A stretch of DNA of 39,404 nt. Origin: Devosia sp. GTDB lineage: Bacteria > Pseudomonadota > Alphaproteobacteria > Rhizobiales > Devosiaceae. The translations under genes were made by a program, and so were the position numbers. The notes under the pieces are model-generated. The model had not been told where the DNA came from, did not search any database, and was given only the letters and a program-made list of their open reading frames with translations. This document shows positions 1 to 10,149 of the stretch, one piece after another. How positions within the stretch are numbered: position 1 is the first letter of the stretch; each line of letters opens with the position of its first letter. The DNA lies in the NCBI GenBank assembly GCA_028290245.1, contig JAQGKG010000382.1, positions 1 to 39,404 of the forward strand. The letters run 5' to 3'.

Positions 1-1
1 T

Positions 2-64
2 GCAGCCGCCTCACGAGCAAGTCACTTGCGCATCATCAGTCCCTGGCCCTCAGGACCCCCCTGA
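2..64 (+). CDS. Possible C-terminal tail of a LuxR-family regulator (truncated by window edge)
   Basis: Open frame 2 from the window edge reads AAASRASHLRIISPWPSGPP*, resembling the HTH end (A-AxRAxxLxII-P) of LuxR proteins, and lies directly upstream of a luxI homologue. Very short, so tentative. Confidence 0.4.
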   Translation, partial: AAASRASHLRIISPWPSGPP

Positions 65-147
65 ACCGAGGGATCGATTTGAGGGGATTTCTGATTATTC
101 AGATAGCACGCATGTTTCCGCAAGAGCTTTGAGCGGAGAGAACGGCG

Positions 148-807
148 ATGATCGTTTCAATACAAACATTCGAGCATCGGGCCTATTCAGATGTGATCTT
201 GCAAATGTTTCAAGCACGCAAAAAGGTGTTTTTCGATACATTGCAGTGGGATGTCTCGGTTCAAGGTGAATGTGAACGGGACCAGTATGACGAGATGGAT
301 CCTGTGTACCTCGTCTGGTGCGACCAGGGGCGGTCCCGCCATTACGGCAGCATGAGACTGATGCCGACGACAGGGCCGACGCTTCTTCACGACGTCTTCA
401 GGTGCACTTTCCCTGATGCAGCCAGTTTGGCTGCCCCTGGCATATGGGAAGGCACACGCATGTGCCTCGACGAGGCGGCATTAGCGGCCGACTACCCTCA
501 GATTGCTCCGGGTCGGGCGTTCAGCCTTCTGCTGGTCGCGCTATGCGAATTTGCATTGGAACACGGTATACATACCCTGGTTTCAAATTATGAACCGCAC
601 GTCAAACGGCTCTACTCCCGAGCGGGGGCGCGTGTTCATGAGCTGGGGCGCGCAGAAGGCTTCGGGCGATCGCCGGTGTGTTGCGGCGCATTCGAAATCT
701 CGCTGGATGTGCTGACGACGATGCGAGAAAAGCTGGCTGTTGCGGGACCAATTTATCGAAGGCCAGGAAAAGCTCCTCCCGCTATATCGACATTTTGCGC
801 CGCTTAA
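148..807 (+). CDS. Acyl-homoserine-lactone synthase (LuxI family)
   Basis: 219 aa with LuxI-family pattern: ARKKVFFDTLQW (R, F, W), ERDQYDEMD, SMRLMPT, GIWEGTRMCLDE. Confidence 0.92.
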   Translation: MIVSIQTFEHRAYSDVILQMFQARKKVFFDTLQWDVSVQGECERDQYDEMDPVYLVWCDQGRSRHYGSMRLMPTTGPTLLHDVFRCTFPDAASLAAPGIWEGTRMCLDEAALAADYPQIAPGRAFSLLLVALCEFALEHGIHTLVSNYEPHVKRLYSRAGARVHELGRAEGFGRSPVCCGAFEISLDVLTTMREKLAVAGPIYRRPGKAPPAISTFCAA

Positions 808-917
808 GCGGGCTTGGGTGCTGCATGGCTGTCCGCCTCGCGTCTATTGCGGTTGGTCGCCTTCCAAACCCGGTGTCGATCACTACTAATGACGCGGGAT
901 AAGATTGGGCTCGTCAC

Positions 918-1625
918 ATGGCATCGATCATAATCGCTTCCACTGACGTAGATTACTATTTGCTGCTTTCGCACATCCTGGCGGAGGCTGGGTTTACGGT
1001 CCTATTGGCGTCGGGCGTGGAAGAAATTATCCATATCAGCCATGAGGCCAATCCGATCGCCATCCTTCTCGACTGTCGTTCGGGCGACAGCCTCGCTATC
1101 GATGCCTGCCTTGATCTCAAGCGTGATGCTACGACTTTCGGAATTCCGACAGTGGCGTTGATCGGTCCTGGGGCCGAACAGCAATATCTGAGCCTGATGA
1201 AAGCGGGGATAGATGAAAGCTTCGTGCGTCCAATTACTCCACGCAAACTCATAGGCTTTTTTGAGAGGCTCGCGGGGCGGATGGCCAGCCGCAGCGATAA
1301 GGACGGCAGGGCGGCGCTCGTCTACGTAGACATCGAGATTGACCTCGATGCACATCGTGTCTCACGCAATGGTCGACCAATTCATCTGGGTCCAATCGAA
1401 TTTCGGATGCTTCGACATCTGATCGAACATGCCGGGCAGGTTTGTTCGCGCGACGCCCTGGTCGAGGCGGCATGGCAACAGGGGCGGTATGTTGATCGGC
1501 GGACGGTCAATGTGCACATCGGCCGGCTTCGACATGTCTTGGGGGAAAGCGGCGGTGACATCATTCGCACGGTACGCTCTGCCGGCTACATTCTCGATCC
1601 GCCCGTCCAGCCGTCGCGCGATTAG
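918..1625 (+). CDS. OmpR/PhoB-family response regulator with atypical receiver domain
   Basis: N-terminal receiver-like domain (LLDCRSGDS) and C-terminal winged helix (FRMLRHLIEHAGQVCSRDALVEAAWQ...VDRRTVNVHIGRLRHVL..IIRTVRSAGYIL). No adjacent histidine kinase. Confidence 0.9.
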   Translation: MASIIIASTDVDYYLLLSHILAEAGFTVLLASGVEEIIHISHEANPIAILLDCRSGDSLAIDACLDLKRDATTFGIPTVALIGPGAEQQYLSLMKAGIDESFVRPITPRKLIGFFERLAGRMASRSDKDGRAALVYVDIEIDLDAHRVSRNGRPIHLGPIEFRMLRHLIEHAGQVCSRDALVEAAWQQGRYVDRRTVNVHIGRLRHVLGESGGDIIRTVRSAGYILDPPVQPSRD

Positions 1626-1650
1626 TACCACATCCGGTAGGGGCACTGAA

Positions 1651-3048
1651 TTGGATTTGATCATTACCAACACGGCCATAATTACGGGCGATGGAACCAC
1701 ACTCCATCCCACCGGCCAGATCGGTATTGCCAACGGTCAAATCGCGGCGATATCAGTCGGGCAAGAGCAATTGTCGATGCCCGGCATTCCGATGCTTGAC
1801 GCAGGTGGCGCGACCAGCTTTCCAGGCGTCATCAACGGCCACGCCCATGGGTGCATACATGGACCGGCAATGCCCAGCGGCTCAAAGCCGTTGCTCCCTT
1901 CCGACGTCAGCTACTTTCGAAATCGACATTTGCTTGGTGGAACCACAACTCTTTTGAACGTTTGCGGCCTATCGTTGCCGCATGAAGTCGACGGCGGTCG
2001 GCAGGCCTCGCATCCGCTTCGGATATTTGTCACGACTGCACATACAGCTCACTCCGTCAGTGCGGCTCTCGACCTCGATGGCAGCGGCCTGGGACAGCGC
2101 CACCTGACGGCAACGGTCGAAGAGGCTATCGAGAGCGGTGCGGTCGCGCTTGGAGAAGGAGGAGGAGGCCAGACCCTGGGTGGGGGCGCACAGGACTACC
2201 GGTTCTTGCCTCAAGCCATTCTAAAGACAACCGACATTTTGATTGAAGCTCGCGATGCGAGGCGTCTCAAAGAACTCTTGCTCGGCCGCACCCTTAAAGA
2301 CCCAACGTTTCCGCTGGATACGCAATTCATCGCATTGTGCGATGAACTTGGTCGCCTCCGCCGGTCGACCGCTGAAACCGTAGCAAAGACCATCGCCGGG
2401 TCGGTCATGAAACCGGTCCGAAATGCACTCCTTGGTCTCGCGGAATTGGCAGAGGCATCCGCGCGGACTGGCCTAACGGCAATCCTTCATAACGCCGTGC
2501 CGTCTGCGGAACACATCCTGGGTCTGGCAAGAGCTATGCCATCTGCGCGTCTGATCGCCGCGCATTGCAATCATCCTTCGTTTACGCCGGAAGAGGCTGT
2601 TGTAACTGCAAGGCTGTTGCGCGACGCCGGGGTTTTGATCGATGTCAGCACACTCGATTGCATCTCCACCCATTGGCGCAATACTGCCGAGAACCTGGAC
2701 GCCTTGATCAGCGAGGGTTTGGTCGACACGCTTTCAACCGACTTTGCTGGCGGCCACTGGGACGGAATTTTGGAGGCAGTGCACCGCATGATCGTTTCGG
2801 GGCAGTTGTCGGCACCAAAGGCAGTCGCACTGGCGACCGGAAATGTGGCTTCCGTGTTTGGGGCGTTCCACAATGCAGGACGCCTGGAAGTTGGAAAGCG
2901 AGCCGATATTACGATTGCTGATAGTCTGAATGTAAGCCGAGTGCGCCATGTGATCATAGGCGGCAGACCCGTGGTTCAAGACGGCGTTATCATTAGCACA
3001 GCGCAGCACAACGATCCGGTTCATCGCAAACCTGAGTTGCCGGTATGA
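1651..3048 (+). CDS. Amidohydrolase family protein
   Basis: LDLIITNTAIITGDGTT...DAGGATSFPGVINGHAHGCIHG (metal-binding HxH), AAHCNHP, LSTDFAGGHWDG. Likely TTG start at 1651; the ORF-track extension to 1429 overlaps the upstream regulator. Confidence 0.85.
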   Translation: MDLIITNTAIITGDGTTLHPTGQIGIANGQIAAISVGQEQLSMPGIPMLDAGGATSFPGVINGHAHGCIHGPAMPSGSKPLLPSDVSYFRNRHLLGGTTTLLNVCGLSLPHEVDGGRQASHPLRIFVTTAHTAHSVSAALDLDGSGLGQRHLTATVEEAIESGAVALGEGGGGQTLGGGAQDYRFLPQAILKTTDILIEARDARRLKELLLGRTLKDPTFPLDTQFIALCDELGRLRRSTAETVAKTIAGSVMKPVRNALLGLAELAEASARTGLTAILHNAVPSAEHILGLARAMPSARLIAAHCNHPSFTPEEAVVTARLLRDAGVLIDVSTLDCISTHWRNTAENLDALISEGLVDTLSTDFAGGHWDGILEAVHRMIVSGQLSAPKAVALATGNVASVFGAFHNAGRLEVGKRADITIADSLNVSRVRHVIIGGRPVVQDGVIISTAQHNDPVHRKPELPV

Positions 3049-3051
3049 CCC

Positions 3052-4401
3052 TCAATTGATTAAGGGCGTTTGGGCGAGGGTGAGCTGCAGCTTATCCAGA
3101 TCGCATTGATCGGGCTCAGTGGCGTCCAGCAAACGTTGGCACTGAACATCCGAAATTCGACCGTTGGCCAAGTCACGAAACTTGCGCCGAACGTCTTGAC
3201 CCGAGAGATCGGCTGGACCAATGGGGCGCAAAGTCTCCAGGGCATCTCCGGCCTTGCGGATAACGCGCACCCTGGCGAGCGTGTCACGCGGAAAGCGTTG
3301 GTCAATCGTCGGGCACACTTCCAAATCAATCCGAGCGGCCAACGTTGGGATGCGATCGTCGCCCAAAAGATCTTGGGTAATCGGGGACAAGGCCTCGGGG
3401 CCACGAAGCACCAACGCCGCCAGGCAAAATGGCAGACTGTATTGCGCCTCTACGAGGTTATCTGGCGCGAGCTTATTGGCAAGGCGCAGCGCCCAAGCAA
3501 AGGTCGCGACCTCGATTCGAGAAATGCTATCGGTCTCCAGAGTGACGTTTTCCATCAGGGATCGATAGGCATCGAGTGCAGGGTGGATATAGCGACAACA
3601 TGCATATCGCTTAAAGTAGGTTTCCAGGATCAGAGTGGGATTGAGCGCGTCGCCGATTGGCGGGCGATAGTCATAATGGGATTTGTGGTCCAGCAGATCT
3701 TTTGGCCCGGTAAATTTCTCGCGCGATAGATCGATTGCCATCAGAGCCTGTACCGTGCTGATCGGGATGCCCTCCTTTGCCCAATTGCCGGTTTGCCGCG
3801 CGCAACCGGAGCTGCCATTGGCTTGCTGGTTGGGCGCCCAAACACCTGCAATGGCCAGAGCGTTAGAAAGTTGGTCGCTATTGAGCCCAGCCAGTCGGCC
3901 ACAGGCCGCAACCACGCCCAGGCCCACCCACCGTCCGGACTGATAAGTTTGGGCTTTCTCATACTGCTGGGCAGCGGACGACCTGATCGCGACTTCGTAT
4001 CCAATCGCAATGGCCGTAAGGATTTGAGGAGTTGAAGGCTGCGTCCGGGAAGCTTGAGCCAGCACTGCCGGGACAATCGCGGAACCTGGATGCCCTCGCG
4101 CCATGCGATGTCCGTCGTCGAAATCGAGAGAGGATGCCGCCACGGCATTGCACCAGCTAGCGCCGACCACACTTAATCGGCGTAGAGTAAACCAGACCGG
4201 CGCATCACCATTCGCGAAGGTCGAATAAGCCAACTGTCGTGCTGATATGGCCGGCTGTGCAGAAACGCCGGCGAGGCAGGACGCTACATTGTCGAGCACA
4301 CAGTCGATCGCCTTTGAGACAACAGCAGCAGACATTGCCTCGGTGGGGTATTGGAGGATCTGGGCTGCCAGACGTTCCGTAAGATACTGAGCCTCACTCA
4401 T
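3052..4401 (-). CDS. MmgE/PrpD family protein
   Basis: SSLDFDDGHRMARGHPGSAIVPAVLA and GYEVAIRSS.. motifs typical of MmgE/PrpD. Confidence 0.9.
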   Translation of the reverse strand: MSEAQYLTERLAAQILQYPTEAMSAAVVSKAIDCVLDNVASCLAGVSAQPAISARQLAYSTFANGDAPVWFTLRRLSVVGASWCNAVAASSLDFDDGHRMARGHPGSAIVPAVLAQASRTQPSTPQILTAIAIGYEVAIRSSAAQQYEKAQTYQSGRWVGLGVVAACGRLAGLNSDQLSNALAIAGVWAPNQQANGSSGCARQTGNWAKEGIPISTVQALMAIDLSREKFTGPKDLLDHKSHYDYRPPIGDALNPTLILETYFKRYACCRYIHPALDAYRSLMENVTLETDSISRIEVATFAWALRLANKLAPDNLVEAQYSLPFCLAALVLRGPEALSPITQDLLGDDRIPTLAARIDLEVCPTIDQRFPRDTLARVRVIRKAGDALETLRPIGPADLSGQDVRRKFRDLANGRISDVQCQRLLDATEPDQCDLDKLQLTLAQTPLIN

Positions 4402-5521
4402 GGGTGACAGTGCTACTGCCTGGGGACCGGCCCACCTGAAGCCGGGATAAAGATGCTGCTACAAAGGCTTCAAAAATGTACTCTGCTACGTAGAGGTCGA
4501 GACTGGGTAACCCAACACAGGTGATATGCGTCGGACCGCGGCTCGGCGTACGCCCGACGACATGTCCGGCAAAATCGCGCACACCGAGCGTCTGTCCTTC
4601 AGTTTCCAACGTTGAACCGCGTCGGGAGAAGTAGAGCGCAATCGACTGTGAATTGCGGGCGCTGACCATAGCTAAATCGTCACAGACGACTATCCCATTT
4701 TGCAGGACATGGGTCAGATACTCGACAGGCGTTTCGTCACCACCGAGATGGAGGACAACCGCCTCTGGAGCCACTTCGTGCGCCGCAAAGACCGGGGATT
4801 TTGCATTTGAAGCAGTTATGATGAAGTCGGCCTGTAACAGGTTAGCGTTATCGGTCACAGGGACGATCGGAGCCGTAATCTGCGGCAGTGAATGAGCAAA
4901 TGCTTCAGCGGTCTGACGAGATCGCGTTCTGACCCACAATATTTCCAGTCGGGCGCCTAGCACGGCTCCAAGTGCCAAACCGATACTGCGCGCAATCGGG
5001 CCCCCGCCAAAGAGAAAGACTTTGATAGTTTTGCGTTCGGCGAGCACAGACTCGGCGACCACGCTGGCATAGGTTGCGGTGCGTGCTGCCGAGATATCCG
5101 TGCCTTCGAGAAAGCATACTGGACGCATGGTGAACTTATCTAAAAGCAGGATCGTCGAGAATGAGCGCTCAAGGCCGAAATGCCGGTTTGCCGCGTTGGC
5201 GCCGACGATTTTGACGCTCGCTAGCCTGGGACCGATCGATGATAGGGCAGACAGCTTCCACCCAAGGCGTTCGTCACCGAATTGATCGCGGAGCGCGGCA
5301 TAACTGGCTGACGCCCATAGCTCGGTTTCGCTGGGAAGAAGAACCGACTTCTTGCCTATGCTCAAACCGGCCCGAAGGTCTTTCCACATCTGGACGGCGC
5401 GATCATGAAGCACTTTCGGATCGAGCTCGATGCCGGATTGCGCTAGATCGGCCGACGATATCAGTAGAGGGGGAAAGGCAAATCTATCGCGTTCCAATGC
5501 TTCACTCCTCGCAGGTGCCAC
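4394..5521 (-). CDS. Ornithine cyclodeaminase/mu-crystallin family protein
   Basis: LLLDKFTMRPVCFLEGTDISAARTATYASVVA, FLFGGGPIARSIGLAL, LHLGGDETPVEYL; 375 aa. Confidence 0.85.
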   Translation of the reverse strand: MAPARSEALERDRFAFPPLLISSADLAQSGIELDPKVLHDRAVQMWKDLRAGLSIGKKSVLLPSETELWASASYAALRDQFGDERLGWKLSALSSIGPRLASVKIVGANAANRHFGLERSFSTILLLDKFTMRPVCFLEGTDISAARTATYASVVAESVLAERKTIKVFLFGGGPIARSIGLALGAVLGARLEILWVRTRSRQTAEAFAHSLPQITAPIVPVTDNANLLQADFIITASNAKSPVFAAHEVAPEAVVLHLGGDETPVEYLTHVLQNGIVVCDDLAMVSARNSQSIALYFSRRGSTLETEGQTLGVRDFAGHVVGRTPSRGPTHITCVGLPSLDLYVAEYIFEAFVAASLSRLQVGRSPGSSTVTHE

Positions 5522-5720
5522 CTATCGAGGATGCATTGATTAGCCGGTTGGAAAAAGCCAAGGTTAGGGCAAATCAGCGGAGACGGTGACAACCGCTTTT
5601 TCACCCGCTAACGAACTTTTTTACCAGACAGCGTCGGCCGTTCACTAGTGATTACAAAATGCTCCCGATCGGCGCGCGTCTGCAATGATGTCGTTACTCT
5701 CGCAAAACCGCTGGCCGGTC

Positions 5721-6593
5721 TCAAGGTGGCGAAAGGGAAGGCGTTTCGGCAAGGTGACAGCCGCCGCAGTTGGAAAGCACCTGGCGATGCGACGCCATCG
5801 GGATAAGCTTACGAACCCTCTCGATCTCTGCAGTTTGCAGGTTGGCCAAGGTAAACCCGACACCATCCGATGCCCTGGCGATAACCTTTCCCCATGGGTC
5901 GCATACAAGGGAGTTGCCAAAACAGCTCCGCGGCGCTCCATCGGCGGATGGATAGGAACCCCACTGGCCACAAGCGACGAAATAGGCTTGAAATTCTATA
6001 GCGCGCGAACGGCAGAGCACATCCCAGTGATCCTGGCCGGTTTCCATAGTGAAGGCCGCAGGCAGGATCACGACGTCGACACGACGGCGCGCAAGCTCCC
6101 AAAACAGGTTTGAGAAGCGCAAATCGTAACAGATAGCGCATCCGATCCGAAGGCCGCAATGCTCGTAGACAAGCAAGCGGGACCCAGCTTTGACGGTCTC
6201 GGATTCCCCATAGCTGCGACCGGAAGGGGTCGTGATGTCGAAGAGATGGATTTTTCGGTAGCGGCCCACTTCCGCGCCGCAAGCGTCGAATACCACGGTC
6301 GTATTGTAAATCTTATCGTCGCCGTCGATGCGCTCCAACATGCTTCCTGCATGCACCCATGTGCGATGCTTTGCAGCAAAATCAGCTATTGCGCGATAGG
6401 CTTCGCCGTCAGGCAAGTTGTCGGCTGCGAGAAGCTTTTGTTGGGCGGTACCACCTGACCAGTCGAAATGTTCCGGCAGGACAATAAGATCCGGCTGGGA
6501 AGCATCGACGGCCTGTTTCATGAGGTCGGTTGCCTGTCGCAAATTGTGGGCGCGATCAGGCTGGGAATTCATCTGGATCATTGCCAGTTTCAT
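5721..6593 (-). CDS. Carbon-nitrogen (nitrilase-superfamily) hydrolase
   Basis: MKLAMIQMNSQPDRAHNL, LIVLPEHFDW (Glu), YRKIHLFD (Lys), GCAICYDLRFSNLFWELARRRVDVVILPAAF (Cys): the catalytic triad is visible. Confidence 0.92.
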   Translation of the reverse strand: MKLAMIQMNSQPDRAHNLRQATDLMKQAVDASQPDLIVLPEHFDWSGGTAQQKLLAADNLPDGEAYRAIADFAAKHRTWVHAGSMLERIDGDDKIYNTTVVFDACGAEVGRYRKIHLFDITTPSGRSYGESETVKAGSRLLVYEHCGLRIGCAICYDLRFSNLFWELARRRVDVVILPAAFTMETGQDHWDVLCRSRAIEFQAYFVACGQWGSYPSADGAPRSCFGNSLVCDPWGKVIARASDGVGFTLANLQTAEIERVRKLIPMASHRQVLSNCGGCHLAETPSLSPP

Positions 6594-7243
6594 TGGCTGT
6601 TCTCGCGATCGAAATCGAAAATTGAATGGCCGGTCAGGAGATGTTGCCGTACGGCGAGCGATCGCTGCTGGCGCAATTTCGCCAAAACGGCGACTTCGTG
6701 CATGCGAGCGGGATCGGCGACGTATATGCCACTGTCATCTGCGAGAACGCAGTAACCTGACATGACTACAGTTCCACCGCAGGAGATCGGGAAATTGACC
6801 TCACCCCCAAGTTGGGTGTGTCGCGACGTTGTTTTCGCAGCGACGCCACGGCACCAAACGGGCAGACCATTGCTGGCGATTTCCGTCGGATCTGTGCAGG
6901 GACCATCAACGATAATGGCGGAAGCACCTTTGGCCTTGGCCGCCGTCGTGACGCCTCCTCCAACGCAGGCAAGGTCGTCGTGGTCAACCCTGGAAATGAC
7001 CAAGACATCCCCGGGCTCGAGCGTGTCGATCGCCATGTAGATGACACACCCGTCTCGACCTGGGGCGGCTACGGTGATGGCCCTGCCCATGGCCCGAGCG
7101 GGAAATACCGGGCGGACACCCGCAGTGATGAAGCCGGAAGACTCGAAGTGACCAATCGTGGCTGTTTCGATATCCGCAAGCAAAGCAAGGAGGTCTTGGT
7201 CCAGCGCTCCAGGGGGAGGCGCCGTCCGGTACATTGTTGGCAT
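6590..7243 (-). CDS. RraA-like protein (aldolase/regulator of RNase E family fold)
   Basis: ITVAAPGRDGCVIYMAIDTLEPGDVLVISRVDHDDLACVGGGVTTAAKAKGASAIIVDGPCTDPTEIASNGLPVWCRG: RraA/HMG-aldolase signature. Start placed at MPTMYRTAPPP. Confidence 0.87.
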   Translation of the reverse strand: MPTMYRTAPPPGALDQDLLALLADIETATIGHFESSGFITAGVRPVFPARAMGRAITVAAPGRDGCVIYMAIDTLEPGDVLVISRVDHDDLACVGGGVTTAAKAKGASAIIVDGPCTDPTEIASNGLPVWCRGVAAKTTSRHTQLGGEVNFPISCGGTVVMSGYCVLADDSGIYVADPARMHEVAVLAKLRQQRSLAVRQHLLTGHSIFDFDRENSQ

Positions 7244-7268
7244 TTTCAAATTCCGCCTGCTTGGGGGC

Positions 7269-8135
7269 TTAGACTGGCCGTTCGCCGGCAGTTGTGGTGC
7301 GGTGCATGATCCGGATCGAGTTGGGATCGAAGGAGTCACGCCGGTGCATAGTGCAGCGGTTGTCCCACATCATGATGTCGCCGGCATTCCACTGCTGAAC
7401 AAATACGTCTTCGGTGTTGGTCGTATGCTCCCAAAGCTGGGCGATGAGGTCGGCGCTCTCGCCCAGGGGCATTCCGACGATCCATGCACCATCCGCAGTG
7501 CCGCCGAGATAGAGGGCATCACGACCCGTTTCGCCATGCGTCCGAACCAGCGGATGCACCATGCCGACCCATTCTCGGAAGTCCTCTGACGTCGGCTTGC
7601 TCCTGCCCAAGCGCAACTTGCCGGTTTTGTCGTACGTGCTTTGGAAGAAAATCTGGCGTTTGGCCACAACGTCGCGGAGATGTTTCGGGAGCGTGTCATA
7701 GGCTTGATAGGTGGAGAGAAAGTAGGTGTCGCCCCCGGTTTCAGGCACCTGCACCGCCCGCAGAATTGCACCGGCTGGCGGCTTTTCGTAGAACCATGTG
7801 TCGGTGTGCCAGGTGGCTTCGCTGTTACCCATTGCACCGCTGGGACGGCCATCTTTCATAGCGTTGCTGATGACCAGGATTTCAGGGTGTGTGGGATGTC
7901 CACCTTCCTGGAGCTGTTTAGGGTGAATGACGAACTCGCCAAAGTGGGTTGAAAAATCGACTTGTTGTTGGTCGTTGATGTTGGCATCGCGAAACCTGAT
8001 GACGCCATACTGCAGCCAAAATTCGCGGACCGTTGCAATATCCTCCGCAGTATAGTCATTAAAGTCGAAGCCTCGGATGTCTGCGCAGACATTGCTATCG
8101 TGCTGGATGGCCGTAATTTTGTTCTTGGTCAGCAT
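7269..8135 (-). CDS. TauD/TfdA-family Fe(II)/2-oxoglutarate dioxygenase
   Basis: WHTDTWFYEKPPAGAILRAVQVPETGGDTYFLSTYQAYD (HxD) and distal MHRR..RIMHRTTTAGERP. Start at 8135 has a GGAGG Shine-Dalgarno. Confidence 0.9.
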   Translation of the reverse strand: MLTKNKITAIQHDSNVCADIRGFDFNDYTAEDIATVREFWLQYGVIRFRDANINDQQQVDFSTHFGEFVIHPKQLQEGGHPTHPEILVISNAMKDGRPSGAMGNSEATWHTDTWFYEKPPAGAILRAVQVPETGGDTYFLSTYQAYDTLPKHLRDVVAKRQIFFQSTYDKTGKLRLGRSKPTSEDFREWVGMVHPLVRTHGETGRDALYLGGTADGAWIVGMPLGESADLIAQLWEHTTNTEDVFVQQWNAGDIMMWDNRCTMHRRDSFDPNSIRIMHRTTTAGERPV

Positions 8136-8248
8136 CTTTTCTACCTCCGCTGGAATTGATGATTTCGACAATTACAAAATAGATCTGGGAAACCCCCTAC
8201 GTCCAATATCAATTGACGCTCATTGATAGTCCGTTTTTATTAATCCAC

Positions 8249-9334
8249 TCAGTGGATGAGGAGCTTTATCGCCGCAGGTTCGACGGTCAGTTCGATGGCG
8301 ACGTCAATGGCCAATTGGCCGCCCCGCGCGGCGCTGATGAGCGCTTTGAAAATCGTATTGCTCTGGTGCCGGCACCACACTTCCAGATAGGCTCCCAGAT
8401 TTACGATCTTGATGATCTTGACCGGCAACACGTTGATTGGATGTTCGGTCGAGGTGTTCACCTCGATCCAACGCAGGGCTTCTGGCCGAATACTACAGAA
8501 TGCGATTTCCGAGGAAACCGTGGCAGGGGAAGCGGCCAGCAGCTCCAGACCGGTTTCGGCGATCCGGACCCGCTGGATGCCCCCGCCATTGGCAGTCGGG
8601 GTAACGGCGAAGATGTTCGACTTTCCGATAAAATCGGCGACGAACGTCGACTGTGGTGCGCGGTAGAGCTCTGAGGGGGAGCCAACCTGAGCAATGACGC
8701 CTTCGTGCATGACCACGATCCGGTCGGACATGGCCATTGCTTCCTCCTGATCGTGGGTCACATAAACGAAGGTGATGCCCAGTTCGCGCTGAACATCCTT
8801 GAGCTCGATACGCATGGCTTCGCGCAGCTTCAGGTCGAGGTTCGAGAGAGGCTCATCCAACAGCAGAAGCGATGGACGGGGGGCGATGGCCCGAGCGAGG
8901 GCGGTGCGTTGTTGCTGACCGCCGGATAGCGCTTTGGGGTAACGGTGTTCGAGACCATCGAGATGAACACTCTGCAGTGCCTTCTTGACCTGAGTGTCGA
9001 CCTCGTCTCGGCTCTTGCCCTGCATCTTGAGGCCGAAACCGACATTTTGGGCGACGGTCATATGGGGGAACAGGGCGTAGTTCTGGAACACCAGGCCGAC
9101 CTGACGTTTTTCCGGCGGCACGCCGCTTTGTTCGACACCACGGATCCTGATCTGCCCGCTTGAGGGCGCGATAAAGCCTGCGATCATGTTCAAAGTGGTG
9201 GTTTTGCCGCATCCCGAGGGGCCGAGGATGCTGACGAACTCGCCATGGGGCACGACAAGGTCGATTTCACGAACGATTTGGCTGGCGCCAAAATTCTTGC
9301 TTAAATTGATCAGCTCGATATCGCTGGTGCTCAT
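8249..9334 (-). CDS. ABC transporter ATP-binding protein (PotA-like)
   Basis: Walker A GPSGCGKTT, signature LSGGQQQRTALARA, Walker B LLLLDEPLSNLD, C-terminal TOBE-like region. Confidence 0.95.
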   Translation of the reverse strand: MSTSDIELINLSKNFGASQIVREIDLVVPHGEFVSILGPSGCGKTTTLNMIAGFIAPSSGQIRIRGVEQSGVPPEKRQVGLVFQNYALFPHMTVAQNVGFGLKMQGKSRDEVDTQVKKALQSVHLDGLEHRYPKALSGGQQQRTALARAIAPRPSLLLLDEPLSNLDLKLREAMRIELKDVQRELGITFVYVTHDQEEAMAMSDRIVVMHEGVIAQVGSPSELYRAPQSTFVADFIGKSNIFAVTPTANGGGIQRVRIAETGLELLAASPATVSSEIAFCSIRPEALRWIEVNTSTEHPINVLPVKIIKIVNLGAYLEVWCRHQSNTIFKALISAARGGQLAIDVAIELTVEPAAIKLLIH

Positions 9335-10143
9335 TTGCTTCCTCCGTGGATCTGGGCTGAAAACCCGCCAATTTTTTCAAAGACGAAAATCACAGCCAGC
9401 ACGAAGAGCAGCGAGGCGACATTGACTGCCGCCAGCACTGGGTCGAGGCTGTATTCGAGATAGTTGATGACAGTGATGGGCAGGGTGGTTTGGCCGGGCC
9501 GGACCAGAAAGACCGACAGCGGAATGTTGTTGAAGGAGATGATGAAGGCAAAGGTCATGCCGGAGAAAACGCCCGGCTTGATGATGGGGATCAGCAGATG
9601 ACGGATGCGCTGGGCTTTGGTGGCACCCAGGCTCTGGCCGGCCCGATCCAGGTTCCTGTCGAAATTGAACATCGCGGTGGCGATCATCCGCACGGCGAAT
9701 GGCAGGGTCAGGATGATGTGCGCAGCGACCAGACCTGGCGTGCCGACCCATCGATAGAGCCCGGCGGAAGAAAGAAATAGGACGATCGCCACGCCTTTGA
9801 CGATTTGGGGCACAGCCAATGGCGAAAGCAGAAACGACATGATCGCTGCGTGACCTGGGCACTTTTCAAAGGCGACTACATAGGCCGCGAGCAGGCCCAG
9901 TACCCCACTGATCAAAGACACGAGTACGGCGATTTGAGCGCTGAGGATAAAGGGATCGATCCATCGACGCGCGACCAAGTCGCCATACCAGCGCACGGTC
10001 CACTCCCACGGAACCAGGGTCACTTGAGAGCTGGGACTGAGCGAAGCTGCCATCACCACGATGAGCGGCAGGGTGATGAACGCCATGACGAGAACGATGG
10101 AGACTCGGAACAGGCCAGAGACAATTCGGTTCATATCGATCAC
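9331..10143 (-). CDS. ABC transporter permease (PotC-like)
   Basis: Multi-TM protein with binding-protein-dependent permease motif (DRAGQSLGATKAQRIRHLLIPIIKPGV). Confidence 0.92.
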   Translation of the reverse strand: MIDMNRIVSGLFRVSIVLVMAFITLPLIVVMAASLSPSSQVTLVPWEWTVRWYGDLVARRWIDPFILSAQIAVLVSLISGVLGLLAAYVVAFEKCPGHAAIMSFLLSPLAVPQIVKGVAIVLFLSSAGLYRWVGTPGLVAAHIILTLPFAVRMIATAMFNFDRNLDRAGQSLGATKAQRIRHLLIPIIKPGVFSGMTFAFIISFNNIPLSVFLVRPGQTTLPITVINYLEYSLDPVLAAVNVASLLFVLAVIFVFEKIGGFSAQIHGGSK

Positions 10144-10149
10144 CGGTTT

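Noticed and set aside
1429-1650. N-terminal 74 aa of the 539-aa ORF on the plus strand
   Set aside because: Overlaps the response regulator in another frame and is not amidohydrolase-like; TTG at 1651 starts the recognisable domain.
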